A stretch of DNA of 64,000 nt from B1SED10-75 sp964636865 (GCA_964636865.1 CAZWVJ010000008.1:1-64000), one strand, 5' to 3'; positions 1 to 10,100 are shown, numbered from the stretch's first letter. A program made the numbers and translations. The notes: a model not told the origin generated them from the sequence alone.

Positions 1-395
1 ATTTCCTGCATTATGCTTAATTCGGCGGCGTATCCTTGTGGGGCCAGCCACCCAAAAGAGCCTCCTCCCAAAAAATCTCCTGCATTGAAAAGTAAAATCG
101 GTTCATCTTTTTCTTCTTTTTCCTCCCGTATTTCTTCTACTGCTGTAGCCAAACGGGAAAAACCTCCTTTGGTTGGATCTTCTTCATGGGGCAGGTAATC
201 TACCGCGGGGGAATGAGGTATTATTGCCGAGTGCTCGTCGTTAGTATGTAAGATTGTGAAGTTGATTTCATTATCATGGTTGTAGTTTTCTGCCGAAGTT
301 ATTGAAGCTGACCAATGGAAGTAGATAAGACCTGTAGATGCCAACAAGCATATAAATAAACAAACCGGCAGTAATAGTTTTTTCCCTTGAAACAT
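1..395 (-). CDS. 5'-nucleotidase/UshA-like secreted metallophosphatase, N-terminal part
   Basis: Reads leftward from an ATG at 395 and runs off the window edge, so only about 131 N-terminal residues are visible. A GGAGGCAA ribosome binding site sits just upstream. The N-terminus is a signal peptide or membrane anchor (basic MFQGKK, then a hydrophobic stretch to about residue 25). It is followed by FTILHTNDEHS, the first metal-binding motif of the 5'-nucleotidase/2',3'-cyclic phosphodiesterase family, then GGFSRLATAVEEI and LLFNAGDFLGG, the second metal motif. Family members hydrolyse extracellular nucleotides or related phosphoesters with a dinuclear metal centre. The substrate cannot be told from this fragment, and sulfur-oxidation (SoxB) relatives share these motifs. 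Confidence 0.8.
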   Translation of the reverse strand, partial: MFQGKKLLLPVCLFICLLASTGLIYFHWSASITSAENYNHDNEINFTILHTNDEHSAIIPHSPAVDYLPHEEDPTKGGFSRLATAVEEIREEKEEKDEPILLFNAGDFLGGGSFGWLAPQGYAAELSIMQE

Positions 396-535
396 ATTTG
401 TTGCCTCCTTTACTTTATTGATGGCCTTATTAATTTCTTGAATGCAAATTATTAAAACTTTAGCATCATTATATCTTTTTTATATATATATTTCCATAAT
501 TGGCGGGCGGCCCCATATGTTTTCTTTATTTCTGG

Positions 536-626
536 TTAATTAACAAAGTAAATGCAACCTCCCACCGGGAAAATTGGTTGCATTTAGTCTTACAAATGAG
601 AGGGTTGCATTTACTTTGTCAATTAA
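536..626. repeat. 24-bp near-perfect inverted repeat with an extra internal half-copy
   Basis: Arms at 536-559 and 603-626 are reverse complements over 24 bp with one mismatch; both contain ACAAAGTAAATGCAACC or its complement. A third copy of the core, GGTTGCATTTA, lies at 576-586 in the same orientation as the right arm. The left arm can therefore pair either with the central copy (loop about 16 nt) or with the right arm (loop 43 nt). It could be a tandem operator, a mutually exclusive hairpin switch or a small MITE-like remnant. Confidence 0.75.
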
Positions 627-661
627 TCTAATCCTCAAAATATATTTCAGAAATATTTTAA

Positions 662-690
662 TTGTATTGTAATATTTACTAAAATAGAAT
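662..690 (+). promoter_or_regulatory. Putative sigma-A promoter for the ferredoxin-like gene
   Basis: TTGTAT, a 17-nt spacer, then TAGAAT. The -10 box ends 57 nt before the chosen ATG at 748. The spacing is ideal, and the site lies just downstream of the inverted repeat, which would be well placed to control it. Confidence 0.5.
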
Positions 691-747
691 ATCATATAGG
701 GTAAATATAAATAAATCGCTAAGTATTAAGTGAGAGGAGTGTTTAAG

Positions 748-1767
748 ATGGCCGGTGATCACTACGAAAATTTGGTTACCAAGCTTGGTTTTCCCGGTTC
801 GGACAGGTTAAAAGCTGTGTTAGAGCACCTGATTACTCCGGAACAGGCGTTGATAGCTGACAACTTACCCGGTGATGTGGCGGAAACAGCTGAAAACACA
901 GGTGTTGATCAGGACAAGGTCAAAGAGAGCCTGGAAGACATGTTTCATAAAGGGGTGGTTTTCCCCCGGGGAAACATGGAGGAAAGAAACTATTACCGCT
1001 TTGCCCGGGACATTATTCAACTCCATGATGCTACTCAGGCCAGTGGCAAGCTTGACCCGGTGCAGGACAAAAAACTTTACGAGTTATGGCATGACTTTTG
1101 CCGGCGCGAAATGTATCCTTTTATATCTGTGTTTGCCCAAAACCTTCCTCAACCTATGGGAAAAGTGGTTCCTGCTTATAAAGCAATTAAAGATTTGCCC
1201 GGGGTGCAGCCCTGGGAAAACTTCTCGGAAATACTCAAGGCTCAAGAAAGAATAGCGGTAGTACCTTGCTCCTGCCGCTCACGCACAACAGCGGTGGGAG
1301 AAAATTGCAATTATGTTAATGAACCCAAAGATTGGAAATGCCTTCAGTTCGGGCGGGGCGCAGAGTATGTCATTGCCCGGGGCTCGGGTCGCGAGATTAG
1401 TTTACAAGAAGCCCTGGAAATTGCCGACCGGGTGGAAGAGGAAGGCTTGGTTCATATTGGCAATTATGATGACAGTATGAAACTTAACACTTCCTGCCAG
1501 TGCTGCCAGGACTGCTGTGAAATTTTTGTGGCTATGTCACAGAATGAGGGAAACATAGGCGATGTATATGCTCCGAGCAGGTTTACAGCTGTAATTACAG
1601 AAGATGAATGCGACGGCTGTGGAATTTGTGAAGATTACTGCCAGTTTAATGCCATTGAAATTAATGATCAAGCAGTAATTAACCGGGAAAATTGCTTTGG
1701 CTGCGGCATCTGTGTGGTTAAATGCGATAACGAAGCGGTGAAATTAAAGCCAAAAGATGATCAGTAA
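748..1767 (+). CDS. 4Fe-4S dicluster protein with additional cysteine motifs
   Basis: A 339-residue soluble protein. The ATG at 748 is preferred over the in-frame GTG at 730 because AGAGGAG lies at the right distance before 748. The N-terminal part is helical and resembles a winged-helix-like region. The middle carries PCSCRSRT, several more cysteines and SCQCCQDCCEIF, a cysteine signature common in anaerobe proteins of this family. The C-terminus has two ferredoxin repeats, CDGCGICEDYC and CFGCGICVVKC, which should bind two 4Fe-4S clusters. It is probably a cytoplasmic electron carrier or an electron-transfer subunit of an unknown enzyme. No partner gene is adjacent, and the following genes encode small membrane proteins, so the role is open. 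Confidence 0.75.
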   Translation: MAGDHYENLVTKLGFPGSDRLKAVLEHLITPEQALIADNLPGDVAETAENTGVDQDKVKESLEDMFHKGVVFPRGNMEERNYYRFARDIIQLHDATQASGKLDPVQDKKLYELWHDFCRREMYPFISVFAQNLPQPMGKVVPAYKAIKDLPGVQPWENFSEILKAQERIAVVPCSCRSRTTAVGENCNYVNEPKDWKCLQFGRGAEYVIARGSGREISLQEALEIADRVEEEGLVHIGNYDDSMKLNTSCQCCQDCCEIFVAMSQNEGNIGDVYAPSRFTAVITEDECDGCGICEDYCQFNAIEINDQAVINRENCFGCGICVVKCDNEAVKLKPKDDQ

Positions 1768-1953
1768 AAAATATTTTCTTGATAATGCAAAATTTTTAGG
1801 AGGAATATGAGCAAAAATAGGGAATACCTATGGTAAAGTATAGTAATTTTTTCCTGCCGGTAAGGTATGACCTGATAATTGAGATATGGAGGTGATAATG
1901 CATAAAGGCTGTTTAATAAATTTTTTTATCTTAATCTTAAAGGAGGTAAAATC

Positions 1954-2334
1954 ATGGAAGGAGAAAAAACGTCTACGGGGTTGGAGCCAAACATTGCGGG
2001 TTTGTTATGTTACGTTTTGGGTTGGTTAACGGGCATTATATTTTTAGTGATAGAAAAAGACAACAAATTTGTAAAATTTCATGCTATGCAATCAATTGTG
2101 GTTTTTGGTGCTCTAACTGTAATATCAATTCTAGTATCAATAATTCAGGGGATTGTTTTTTCAGCGGCTATCAGAGGGGGAGCGTTCGGATTGCTAAGTG
2201 TTTTTGGCTTTATCTCCACAATTATATGGATCCTCTGGCTTGTTCTTGCCATTATTTTAATTATAAAGGCATACCAGGGTGAAACTTATAAATTGCCTTT
2301 TGCCGGGGATATTGCAGAAAAGCAACTTCAGTAA
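1954..2334 (+). CDS. DUF4870-type small membrane protein
   Basis: A 126-residue protein with AAAGGAGGT before its ATG. The N-terminal segment LEPNIAGLLCYVLGWLTGI and the FVKFHAMQSIVVF motif are typical of the DUF4870 family, whose function is unknown. I count three hydrophobic segments. The next gene also encodes a small membrane protein, so the two may be co-transcribed. Two short reading frames with good ribosome binding sites lie in the 186-nt gap upstream (see findings). Confidence 0.75.
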   Translation: MEGEKTSTGLEPNIAGLLCYVLGWLTGIIFLVIEKDNKFVKFHAMQSIVVFGALTVISILVSIIQGIVFSAAIRGGAFGLLSVFGFISTIIWILWLVLAIILIIKAYQGETYKLPFAGDIAEKQLQ

Positions 2335-2408
2335 AATACCTATTGTGTCAAGACCTTACTTTGCTATCTGTTTTTGAATAAGTAATCCTATAAAAAGGAG
2401 GGATTGCA

Positions 2409-2810
2409 TTGGACAATGAGGAGAATAATGTTAAGGAAGAACAGGAAAAAGAGATGACTCCTGAACAGCCTGTTGATATGGCAAAAAGCAGTGAACCTTC
2501 AGAAGGTTCTCTGGGAATGGTAGCCTTAATTTTGGGTATTATCGGGGTTATATTATCTTTTATCCCATGTGTAAATTTTTTGGGGATACTTTTGGGTATT
2601 GCCGCTCTTATTTGCGGTATTATAGCCAAGACTCAAAATCAGAAATTTGCCATGGCCGGTATAATTTTAGGTGTAGTGGCGATAGTTATATACATTTTAG
2701 TTTATATTGCATTGGTAGCAGGATTGGCAGGTTTGGAGCATATATTCCAGGATGTAATACAGGAGATGCCTGAGGAAGTGCCTGATTTCCTCGACGAGAT
2801 GCCTAATTAA
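2409..2810 (+). CDS. DUF4190-type small membrane protein
   Basis: A 133-residue protein starting at TTG, with AAAGGAGGG just upstream. About 35 acidic, probably cytoplasmic residues precede a DUF4190-like core: GMVALILGIIGVILSFIPC, then NFLGILLGIAALICGIIAK and a third glycine-rich hydrophobic helix. A short acidic tail follows (EEVPDFLDEMP). The function of the family is unknown. It follows the DUF4870 gene by 74 nt and is followed by a strong terminator at 2914-2948. Confidence 0.7.
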   Translation: MDNEENNVKEEQEKEMTPEQPVDMAKSSEPSEGSLGMVALILGIIGVILSFIPCVNFLGILLGIAALICGIIAKTQNQKFAMAGIILGVVAIVIYILVYIALVAGLAGLEHIFQDVIQEMPEEVPDFLDEMPN

Positions 2811-2913
2811 GGACTTTTGGCTCAAAATTAGGGGATAATGAGAATAAATACCTGAGTGGTATTATGTGAAAACTGTAAAATCATTGATAAATAAAACAGT
2901 AATAATTAAGAGC

Positions 2914-2948
2914 AAAGAAATCCCCGGTTAAGGTTCCGGGGCTTTCTT
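2914..2948. terminator. Rho-independent terminator between convergent genes
   Basis: The hairpin AAAGAAA-T-CCCCGG, a short loop, CCGGGG-C-TTTCTT lies about 100 nt after the DUF4190 gene and 55 nt after the end of the leftward hydrolase gene. A/T tracts flank both sides, so it can serve transcripts in both directions. Confidence 0.8.
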
Positions 2949-3002
2949 CATTAAAAATGATTTAGGTGAAAATAATAGACATATAAGTTTCGCGAACAGA
3001 CG

Positions 3003-3968
3003 CTATTCGCATAAAAACTTTCGAGCATCTTTGGCTGTTTTTTCCGGAATTTCTTCCATGGGAATATGACCCACCCCCTCGTACATGATCAAACGGGCAT
3101 CCGGAATATCTTCCTTAAATCTATAAGCATGTGCCGGTGGAATCCAGGTGTCAAGGTCACCCCACATTATGAGGGCGGGAATATTTAATTCTTTCAAAGA
3201 TTGTAAGTCTTCATGGGGATCTCGCTCGTGCAGGTCTTCTGTAATTTTAAATAATACTTCCCGGTTTCCTTCCCTCAAAACCATGTGATGGTAACGCTGA
3301 ACTACTTCTTCTTCCACCTTATCTTCATCCCCGTAAACCTGCTTTACCAGGATGCGGATAGCAAAACGGGGGGTGATGTACCTGAGAAACGGTTGCATTA
3401 AATCATGGGCTGCTAATTCCATTAAAAAAGGCCTACCTTCATTTTCTGTATCTATATTCTGATATCCGGCAGCGTTCAACAATATTATTTTTCCCACCCT
3501 ATCCGGATTACGAGAGGCAAATGCCCAGGTTATTCCTCCCCCCAGGGAATTACCCGCCAGGTGGATTTGCTTCAGATCCAGTTCATCTAAAAAGACTTCT
3601 AAAAAATCTACGTAAAAGTCGGTAGTATATTTTTGCCCTTCCCGGGGACCGGTCAACCCAAATGCGGGCAGATCCAGCCTGATCACCCGGAAATCTTCCT
3701 TAAGTTCTTTAGTCCAACCGTCCCAGGTATGCAGTGAAGATGCCCATCCGTGTAGTAAAACTAAAGGTTCTCCCTCGCCTTCATCTCTGTAATGTACATC
3801 CTGACCATCAATTTCCACAAAATAGGATTGCTCGCCGGCGTACTTTTCCATCAGCTTTTCTACCGGAATATCAGACCTAAACTGCAGTAGAAGGCCCACA
3901 ATCAGCAATAACAGCACTATGGCAACTACATAACCTGCTTTTAATTTTTTACTCTTTTTCGCTTGCAT
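3003..3968 (-). CDS. Membrane-anchored alpha/beta hydrolase
   Basis: A 321-residue protein. The start ATG at 3968 is preceded by a GAGGGGGGAG ribosome binding site. A basic N-terminus and one transmembrane helix (about residues 10-28, VVAIVLLLLIVGLLL) anchor it. The catalytic domain has the oxyanion motif LLHGWASS, the nucleophile elbow GNSLGGG (Ser), the acid in MWGDLDTWIP and the histidine in GVGHIPMEE, so a full Ser-Asp-His triad is present. Relatives include esterases, epoxide hydrolases and C-C hydrolases; the substrate cannot be assigned. It is a single-gene unit divergent from the small membrane protein at 4370. Confidence 0.85.
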   Translation of the reverse strand: MQAKKSKKLKAGYVVAIVLLLLIVGLLLQFRSDIPVEKLMEKYAGEQSYFVEIDGQDVHYRDEGEGEPLVLLHGWASSLHTWDGWTKELKEDFRVIRLDLPAFGLTGPREGQKYTTDFYVDFLEVFLDELDLKQIHLAGNSLGGGITWAFASRNPDRVGKIILLNAAGYQNIDTENEGRPFLMELAAHDLMQPFLRYITPRFAIRILVKQVYGDEDKVEEEVVQRYHHMVLREGNREVLFKITEDLHERDPHEDLQSLKELNIPALIMWGDLDTWIPPAHAYRFKEDIPDARLIMYEGVGHIPMEEIPEKTAKDARKFLCE

Positions 3969-4369
3969 TTTGCTCCCCCCTCTTTTTTTGATTATCTACC
4001 ATATTACTAAAATTTACAATAACCTTTTTTACCGGATTATGCCAACAGATGAGCTTCCTATAAATTCGGGGAGAAAGGAAAATAGATTAAATCTATGGAA
4101 AAAGTATCTTGGTAGAGAAAATATAAGTCAAATAGTGTGTTTTGCTGAGAAGCATTTGCCACAATATACAGGGATTTACTGAGCATATAGATATTTTTTT
4201 AAAAAAATTCATCTTCTTTTAGTTGGCTCCAAATTAGAGAAGAACTAAAAAAATAAAAAATGTATGTAAAGAAGAATCCTATTAAGTACGACTAAAGGGT
4301 ATGTTATTATTAGTGAGAGGATACTTAATCATACATACTCATAAATATATGGGAACGAGGTGAAAATTG
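3969..4369. other. Divergent intergenic region
   Basis: No convincing gene. It contains a promoter-like sequence at 4282-4310 and an 8-bp inverted repeat (TTTTAGTT at 4217-4224, AACTAAAA at 4243-4250) of unknown meaning. Confidence 0.5.
4282..4310 (+). promoter_or_regulatory. Putative sigma-A promoter
   Basis: TTAAGT, a 17-nt spacer, TATTAT, 60 nt upstream of the start of the holin-like membrane protein. The -35 box is a partial match, the -10 box is good and the spacing is optimal. Confidence 0.4.
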
Positions 4370-4726
4370 ATGCATGGCTGGATTCTTAGGTGGATATTAA
4401 ACATAATTGCCATAATTATCACTTCGGCTTTACTCGCCGGGTTTGAAGTTACCCTCTGGGGAGCTATTGTCGGTTCAGTTTTTCTGGGAGTGGTAAATGC
4501 CATTATTAGGCCGATACTGCTATTTTTGACCCTTCCTTTAAATGTATTATCACTGGGGCTTTTTACTTTTGTTATTAATGGTCTGATGTTATGGCTTACC
4601 TCGGTAACTATCCAGGGGTTTGATCTTATATCTTTCTGGTGGGCGATATTGAGTGCTATCGTATTAAGCATACTCAGCTTTATAATCAGCCTGCTTATAG
4701 ATGAACGCTATTTTGGCCGCTTGTAG
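4370..4726 (+). CDS. Phage-holin-IV/YvlD-like four-helix membrane protein
   Basis: A 118-residue, very hydrophobic protein with four predicted transmembrane helices. The ATG at 4370 is chosen over the TTG three bases earlier because GAGGTG ends 7 nt before it. The pattern LLAGFEVTLWGAIVGSVFLGVVNAIIRPIL fits the holin superfamily IV/YvlD family, abundant as chromosomal genes in Firmicutes and not necessarily of phage origin; some members are linked to cell-envelope stress. No lysis genes lie nearby, so a phage role is unlikely. Confidence 0.75.
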   Translation: MHGWILRWILNIIAIIITSALLAGFEVTLWGAIVGSVFLGVVNAIIRPILLFLTLPLNVLSLGLFTFVINGLMLWLTSVTIQGFDLISFWWAILSAIVLSILSFIISLLIDERYFGRL

Positions 4727-4989
4727 TTGTTATCCTTAATATTTTCATTCTATGTACCTTATGTGTGAGGAAAAATTATTTCAAACTTAGACAAATAATT
4801 TGGTATTTAGCAGAGGGGCAAACTTTATTATTTTCACCACCGGTTCATATTTTTCCCTCCTTATTTTTGATAGAATAGTTATAAAAGCAAGAAATAGAGC
4901 GGTGGTATGAAGTCAAGTGGTTAATAGGAAATTTACCCCTTTAATTGGATGCTGCTCATAGTATACAAATATACAAGGGAGGAACAGGG

Positions 4990-5865
4990 ATGATAGAAGC
5001 AGATAAAGAAAAACTATATGCGCATGTAGATTTTCTTACCGGTATTAAACCGCCGCGTAATTATCGGAACATAGACTCATTAAATAATGTGGCTGATTAT
5101 ATCAGAGGAGAAATGGAAGATATAAGTTGTTTCTTACAGGAGCAGCCTTTTCAGGTAAGCGGCCAAACTTATAGAAATATTATTGGCAGTGTAGGTCCTC
5201 GACAAGCCCCGCGGATTATTTTGGGAGCGCATTACGATGTTGCCGGGGATCAACCCGGTGCCGATGATAATGCCAGTGCCGTGGCGGGTTTGTTAGAGAC
5301 GGCGCGCCTGCTTGTGCCCTGGGATAAAAAAATTAAAAAGCGCATAGATTTTGTGGCATATTGCCTGGAAGAGCCACCTTTTTTTGGCACAGCCTCCATG
5401 GGGAGCGCTGTTCACGCAGAAAGCCTTCAACAGGAAAACGTGGAAGTGGAGTTTATGATTGGTTATGAGATGATCGGTTTTTTTAGCGATGAAGTGGGCT
5501 CACAATCTTATCCGGGGGTTGATTTAGATGTAACTTATACTGATAAAGGAGATTTCATTATTGTCGTAGGCATAGAAAGGTATGCCGGCCTTGCTGGAAG
5601 GCTGGCTTCTCTGATGCAGAAGCATGCTCAAATTCGGGTGGAATCTGTAGATTTCCCCGCGCCTGGCGGGCTTGTGAGTCTCTCGGATCACAAATGTTAC
5701 TGGGATTGCGATTACCCCGCAGTTATGTTAACAGATACCAGTTTTCTGAGGAATCCTCATTACCACCAGGTTACCGATACCATAGATACTTTGGACTTTG
5801 AGCGCATGAAAGAGGTAATTAACGGAGTGGCGGGAGCTTTAATCGATATTTCACAAAATGAGTAA
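4990..5865 (+). CDS. M28-family metallopeptidase (aminopeptidase)
   Basis: A 291-residue protein. The start ATG at 4990 follows GGGAGGAACAGG; an upstream in-frame ATG at 4945 has no ribosome binding site. Motifs follow the M28 order: GAHYDV (zinc His), PGADDNASAVAGLLE (bridging Asp), CLEEPPFFG (catalytic and metal Glu pair), then a late SDHKCYWD segment with a His suited to be the last ligand. Members remove N-terminal residues from peptides or cleave related amides. There is no signal peptide, so it is probably cytoplasmic. It stands alone, about 110 nt before the nuclease pair. Confidence 0.85.
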   Translation: MIEADKEKLYAHVDFLTGIKPPRNYRNIDSLNNVADYIRGEMEDISCFLQEQPFQVSGQTYRNIIGSVGPRQAPRIILGAHYDVAGDQPGADDNASAVAGLLETARLLVPWDKKIKKRIDFVAYCLEEPPFFGTASMGSAVHAESLQQENVEVEFMIGYEMIGFFSDEVGSQSYPGVDLDVTYTDKGDFIIVVGIERYAGLAGRLASLMQKHAQIRVESVDFPAPGGLVSLSDHKCYWDCDYPAVMLTDTSFLRNPHYHQVTDTIDTLDFERMKEVINGVAGALIDISQNE

Positions 5866-5972
5866 TACTATGAGCGGAAGAGGTTTTTTAGAGTGATGAA
5901 CCGGAAATGGCTTTTTCCCAATACAATTAAGATGATCATATATAATAAACTTGAGTTATCCGGGGTGTTCAG

Positions 5973-7103
5973 ATGTTAAGGATGATGCATTTGGCGGATC
6001 TTCATCTGGGCTGGGAGCCCGCTTATCTGCCGGATGAAAAAAGGAAAATTCGCCGGGAGGAACGCGATCAACTTTTAAAAAAAGCGGTAGATTATGCGTT
6101 AGCCCCAAAAAACAATATTCAGGTAGTGCTAATTGTCGGTGATTTGTTTGAAAATTATTCTCCTCCGGATTACCTTGTAAGGCAAGTTAAGGAGCAACTT
6201 AGCCGTTTGGTCACTGCCGGTTTGCTGGTAGTAACAGTACCCGGCAACCATGATGAAATAACATATCGGGAATCGGTTTATCGCCGACACGGTGAAGAAT
6301 GGCCCGGTGAGCTTGTAAAAAATGCTTTGCCGGAATTAGTTGTTTTGCAAGAAATAAATGGGGTGAGTCTCCATATCTACTCTCTGGCTTATACCGGGGG
6401 GGTAACTTCTGTTAAGTTTTGGGATGAATATCCACGCAGTGAGGCTTCCGGCCTACATGTAGGGGCATTTCATGGATCTTTGGACTGGGAAGGGGTAGAT
6501 GATCGAAGTTTACCCCTTAATTCTAACCATTTGGCTAAAGCCGGGTATGATTACATTGCTTTGGGGCATTACCACCGCTACAGTGAAAAGAGTGTAGGCC
6601 CCGGCAAGGCAGTATATCCCGGCTCTGTGGAATTTAAAAGTTTTAGTGATCCGGGTAACGGTTATATTACCGTAATAGAGCATACGGGAAGCGGTTTTAA
6701 AGTAGAAAACATTTCCATAGAAGTTCGCAGGCATTTTTTTCGGGAAGTGGATATTTCCGGATTTTCCACTGAGGAAGAACTTTACACATATTGTCTTCAA
6801 TTTGCAGATGAAGAAGCTATGCTTCACCTAAACCTTATCGGAACTCCTTTGTTTGCCGTCAGGGCGGAAAACTTAATAGATCAACTGGAACCGCATTTTT
6901 TTTACCTGGAAATTGAAAATTCTGCTCAATTTTTTGCAGAAAGCTTTTTAGACAGTATTTCTCAAGAACCCACTGTCAGGGGGGCATATGTCCGCCGTAT
7001 GCGCCATAGGCAAAATGAAGCAGCTACGGAACAGGAGCAAAAGTTGCTTAAGCAAGCTCTTTTAAAAGGTTTGGCAGCCTTGGAAGGAAGTGACTTGAAA
7101 TGA
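5973..7103 (+). CDS. yhaO: YhaO/SbcD-like DNA exonuclease subunit
   Basis: A 376-residue Mre11-type nuclease. The N-terminal metallophosphoesterase core carries all metal motifs: MHLADLHLGW (D and H ligands), VGDLFE, VPGNHDE, AFHGS and GHYHRYS. These coordinate two metal ions for nucleolytic DNA cleavage. The C-terminal third is the capping and partner-binding region. The stop codon overlaps the start of the next gene as ATGA, the coupling expected for subunits of one complex. Together they match the B. subtilis YhaO-YhaN pair, an SbcCD/Mre11-Rad50 relative. The third B. subtilis gene, yhaM, is not adjacent here. Confidence 0.85.
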   Translation: MLRMMHLADLHLGWEPAYLPDEKRKIRREERDQLLKKAVDYALAPKNNIQVVLIVGDLFENYSPPDYLVRQVKEQLSRLVTAGLLVVTVPGNHDEITYRESVYRRHGEEWPGELVKNALPELVVLQEINGVSLHIYSLAYTGGVTSVKFWDEYPRSEASGLHVGAFHGSLDWEGVDDRSLPLNSNHLAKAGYDYIALGHYHRYSEKSVGPGKAVYPGSVEFKSFSDPGNGYITVIEHTGSGFKVENISIEVRRHFFREVDISGFSTEEELYTYCLQFADEEAMLHLNLIGTPLFAVRAENLIDQLEPHFFYLEIENSAQFFAESFLDSISQEPTVRGAYVRRMRHRQNEAATEQEQKLLKQALLKGLAALEGSDLK

Positions 7104-10100
7104 CGGCTCCTAAAATTACTCTGCTTAAGCTTACCCTGGAGGGTTTTGGCCCTTACCGGGAAAAAACGGAATTTCATTTTAACCCGGGTGCTAACTGTTA
7201 TATTTCCGGTAATGAAACCGGGAAAACTACCATGTTAGCCGGTCTGATTGCTACCATCTTTGGCCTTTCCCACAGCTCTAAAAGTAGATCCTTTTTTACT
7301 ACTCAAAGATTTCGCAATTGGGAAAACCCGTCTTATTTTTACGGGGAAGTTTTTTTTGCGATAAATAATCATTATTACCGGATTTGGCGTGATTTTGAAA
7401 CGCATCGGGTAGAGCTGTGGGAGATAGATGAATCCTTTAACAGACAGCAACTTTTAGTTGAAGGCAATCATAATCCGGAAGCGCGCAAGCCTCTTCAAAC
7501 ATATACTGATGCATTACATTCCCTTTTGGGGGTCAGCAGCCAGGAATTGTTCAGCGATACTTTTTGCTTGGAACAACCGTTACCGGAACCGCAGCACATC
7601 AGTGCTGAACTCCAGGGTTTGCTTTCCGGAGGCAAGGGCGCTTCTTTTCATAATGCCCTGGATAACTTGGTGGCAAGCTTGAAGAACTTGACTAAATATA
7701 CGGGCCCTAATAATCGTGGTGTTACCAAGAAAAATATGAGCAAAGACGGTAAATTAGAAGAAATCAATAATAAAATTAATGAACTGGAGCAACAAATAGA
7801 GGAAGGTAAACAGACAGCGGATTCCCTGGTAGATATTCAACAAAGTTTACAGACAATAGAAAAAGATCTTCATCATAAAAAGGAAGAATTAAGTAAGAAA
7901 GAAAAAAGCCGACAGGCCTGGGAAAAGTGGCAGCTTTTCCAACAAGAATACCTTGGAACTACCCGGGAAAGGGACAAATTAAAACAAGCAGAAAAAGATG
8001 TCTCCGGCCTAACTGAAAAAATAAGAAAAATGCAGGAGGAAATGGAGCATAATTATGCTGAATTCAACGGCATGCCGCCGGAAACCGGTGATAACCTGGA
8101 TTCATTAGTTCAAATTGATAGGCGACTTCGAGATCTGGATAGTAATATTCACAAACAAAAGGAATCTTTAAAAGTAGATGAAAAAAATTATGATCAAATA
8201 AATGAAGAGCTAAATAAATTTTCCGGTTGGGAGTGGCTGGGGGCGGATCCGGTAACCAGGCTTCAATCTATAAAACGTAATGCTGAAAAGTGCCTTCAGG
8301 ATTGGAAGCAGTTTAAACAGCTTGAAAATGATTTGGAAATTATTAACCGAGATTTAACGGAGAAATATGCTCCTTTAACGGAGGCTTCCCCCCATACATT
8401 AGAGTTGGTTGCAAGTTATGACCGGCGCTATGCGGAATTAAACAGCGCCGAAGAAAAGGCTTTACAAGCTTACAAAACAGCGGAAAACAAGATGAAGGAA
8501 TACCGGGAATATAAAGATGCTTTTAATAATAAATACAGTGATCTTGTTGAGCTACCTGAGGGTGCCGCAGAGGCGGTAGATGGAAAACTTTCTCTTTTAC
8601 AAAAGAAGCGGGAGCTTGAAAAGCAATTGGCAGAAGCCACCAAAAAGGTAACTACTCCTCTGTGGATGCGGATAGGTGGAGCCGCACTTGTGGCAGGGCT
8701 GGTTGGATTTCTGATAGGAAACGAGAGTTTACCGGTTTTAATTACTGCAGTCTTGTTGTCTGCGGTGGTTGGGTATGGTGCAAGCAGTTATATTTATACT
8801 CTTGCTTTTTCTTCTTGGCGCCGGAAACGTCATGAAATTCGTGAAGAACTGAATAATTGCCGGCAGAAGATTGCTTCATTTGCAAACAAATTAGGCCGGT
8901 TTTCCCACGTAGGTGAAGCAGAATTAGGACGCCTTGCCCAGCGGTTTAGTCAATATAATGAGGAAAAAGAATATCTTGAAAAAATGGAGAATGAAATTTT
9001 TCCGGAAAAACTCCAGGAATTGCAGCAAGAACTAAATCGAGCCAGGGAAGAGCTGCAAGAATTTAATAAAAAAATGGCTCCTTTCCGGGAAGCCTTTGAC
9101 AATGTTTCCACTGCTTTTAATCATTGGCGTTCCTTGTGCGAGAAAAAGCAAAGGCTGCAAACACAATTAGCCGATTTTGCCGGTGAAAAGTGGGGCTGCA
9201 GTGTTTCACAAGTACCTGCAGCCAACCCTTTATCGGAACAAACAGCGGAACAATGGCAGGAAGTTGCCTATTTCTTGGGTCAAGAAATTCATGTGTCTAA
9301 TAAGAGTGTGTTTGATTTGGCAGAACAGATAGAAGAACTGACGGAAACATGGTGGCAGGAACGGGTAGAAAGAGCTGCCCGACTGGCTGAACTCCAAAAA
9401 CAAAGAGAGAACCTCAATTATAAAATAGATTCCCAAAAAGCTCAAATTAAAGAGTTAGAGGAGAAAAGGCGAAATATTCAGGGGGAAAAAGATGAAATTG
9501 TGGCCAATATCAGGACAGTAGTGGAAAAGAATGATCATGATGCCGAAGCAGCATTGAAACGTTGGAAAGAGTTGCAGGAGAAGGTGAAAGCCAAGGAATC
9601 CGCGGAAATGCAGCTAAATACAACTTTGCAAAATAATCAGGTAGAAGGTATATCTGCATTGCAAAGCTTGCTAGCTAAAACAGAAGATAAGGTCACTACT
9701 TGCTTGCTCAGGTGGCGGGAACATATCGAGCAAAATCCGGGTTTGCCCGGAACGGAACAGGCTGATGATTATGAGCAGGTGAGCAACTATTTGGAAACCC
9801 TGGAACAAGAAATAGAACGTCTTAATACAGAAACAAACGAATTGGAAAACAAACGCAATGAGCTTACTAAACGCCAGGCTGCTTTAGAAGGAGATTCTCC
9901 TCTAAATATTGCGGCTGCGGAAATTGAACTGGCAGAATTAAAAAAGCAAAAAGAATGGTTGGAAGTTGAAGCAGAGGCCCTGGTGATAGCTTATCAAGAA
10001 CTGGAGCAAGCAATTAATGAATACCGGCATACCTATAAAGAACGTCTGGAACATTTGGCATCTTCATATTGCCGGAATATTTCCGGAGTAAACCGGCGCT

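Larger units (their letters stand above)
396..747. other. Divergent intergenic region with a long inverted repeat
   Basis: This stretch separates the leftward nucleotidase from the rightward ferredoxin-like gene. It contains the inverted repeat at 536-626 and a promoter-like sequence at 662-690, both listed separately. I see no coding potential; the rest is AT-rich. Confidence 0.6.

Noticed and set aside
13..198. 61-residue + strand reading frame at the left edge
   Set aside because: It lies antisense inside the 5'-nucleotidase-like gene, has no ribosome binding site and has a low-complexity Ser/Pro/Lys composition.
3970..4182. 70-residue + strand frame
   Set aside because: No ribosome binding site, atypical composition, and it lies in the divergent promoter region.
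4370..4726. Prophage remnant, because of the holin-like protein
   Set aside because: No other phage genes are nearby and this holin-like family is common as a chromosomal gene.
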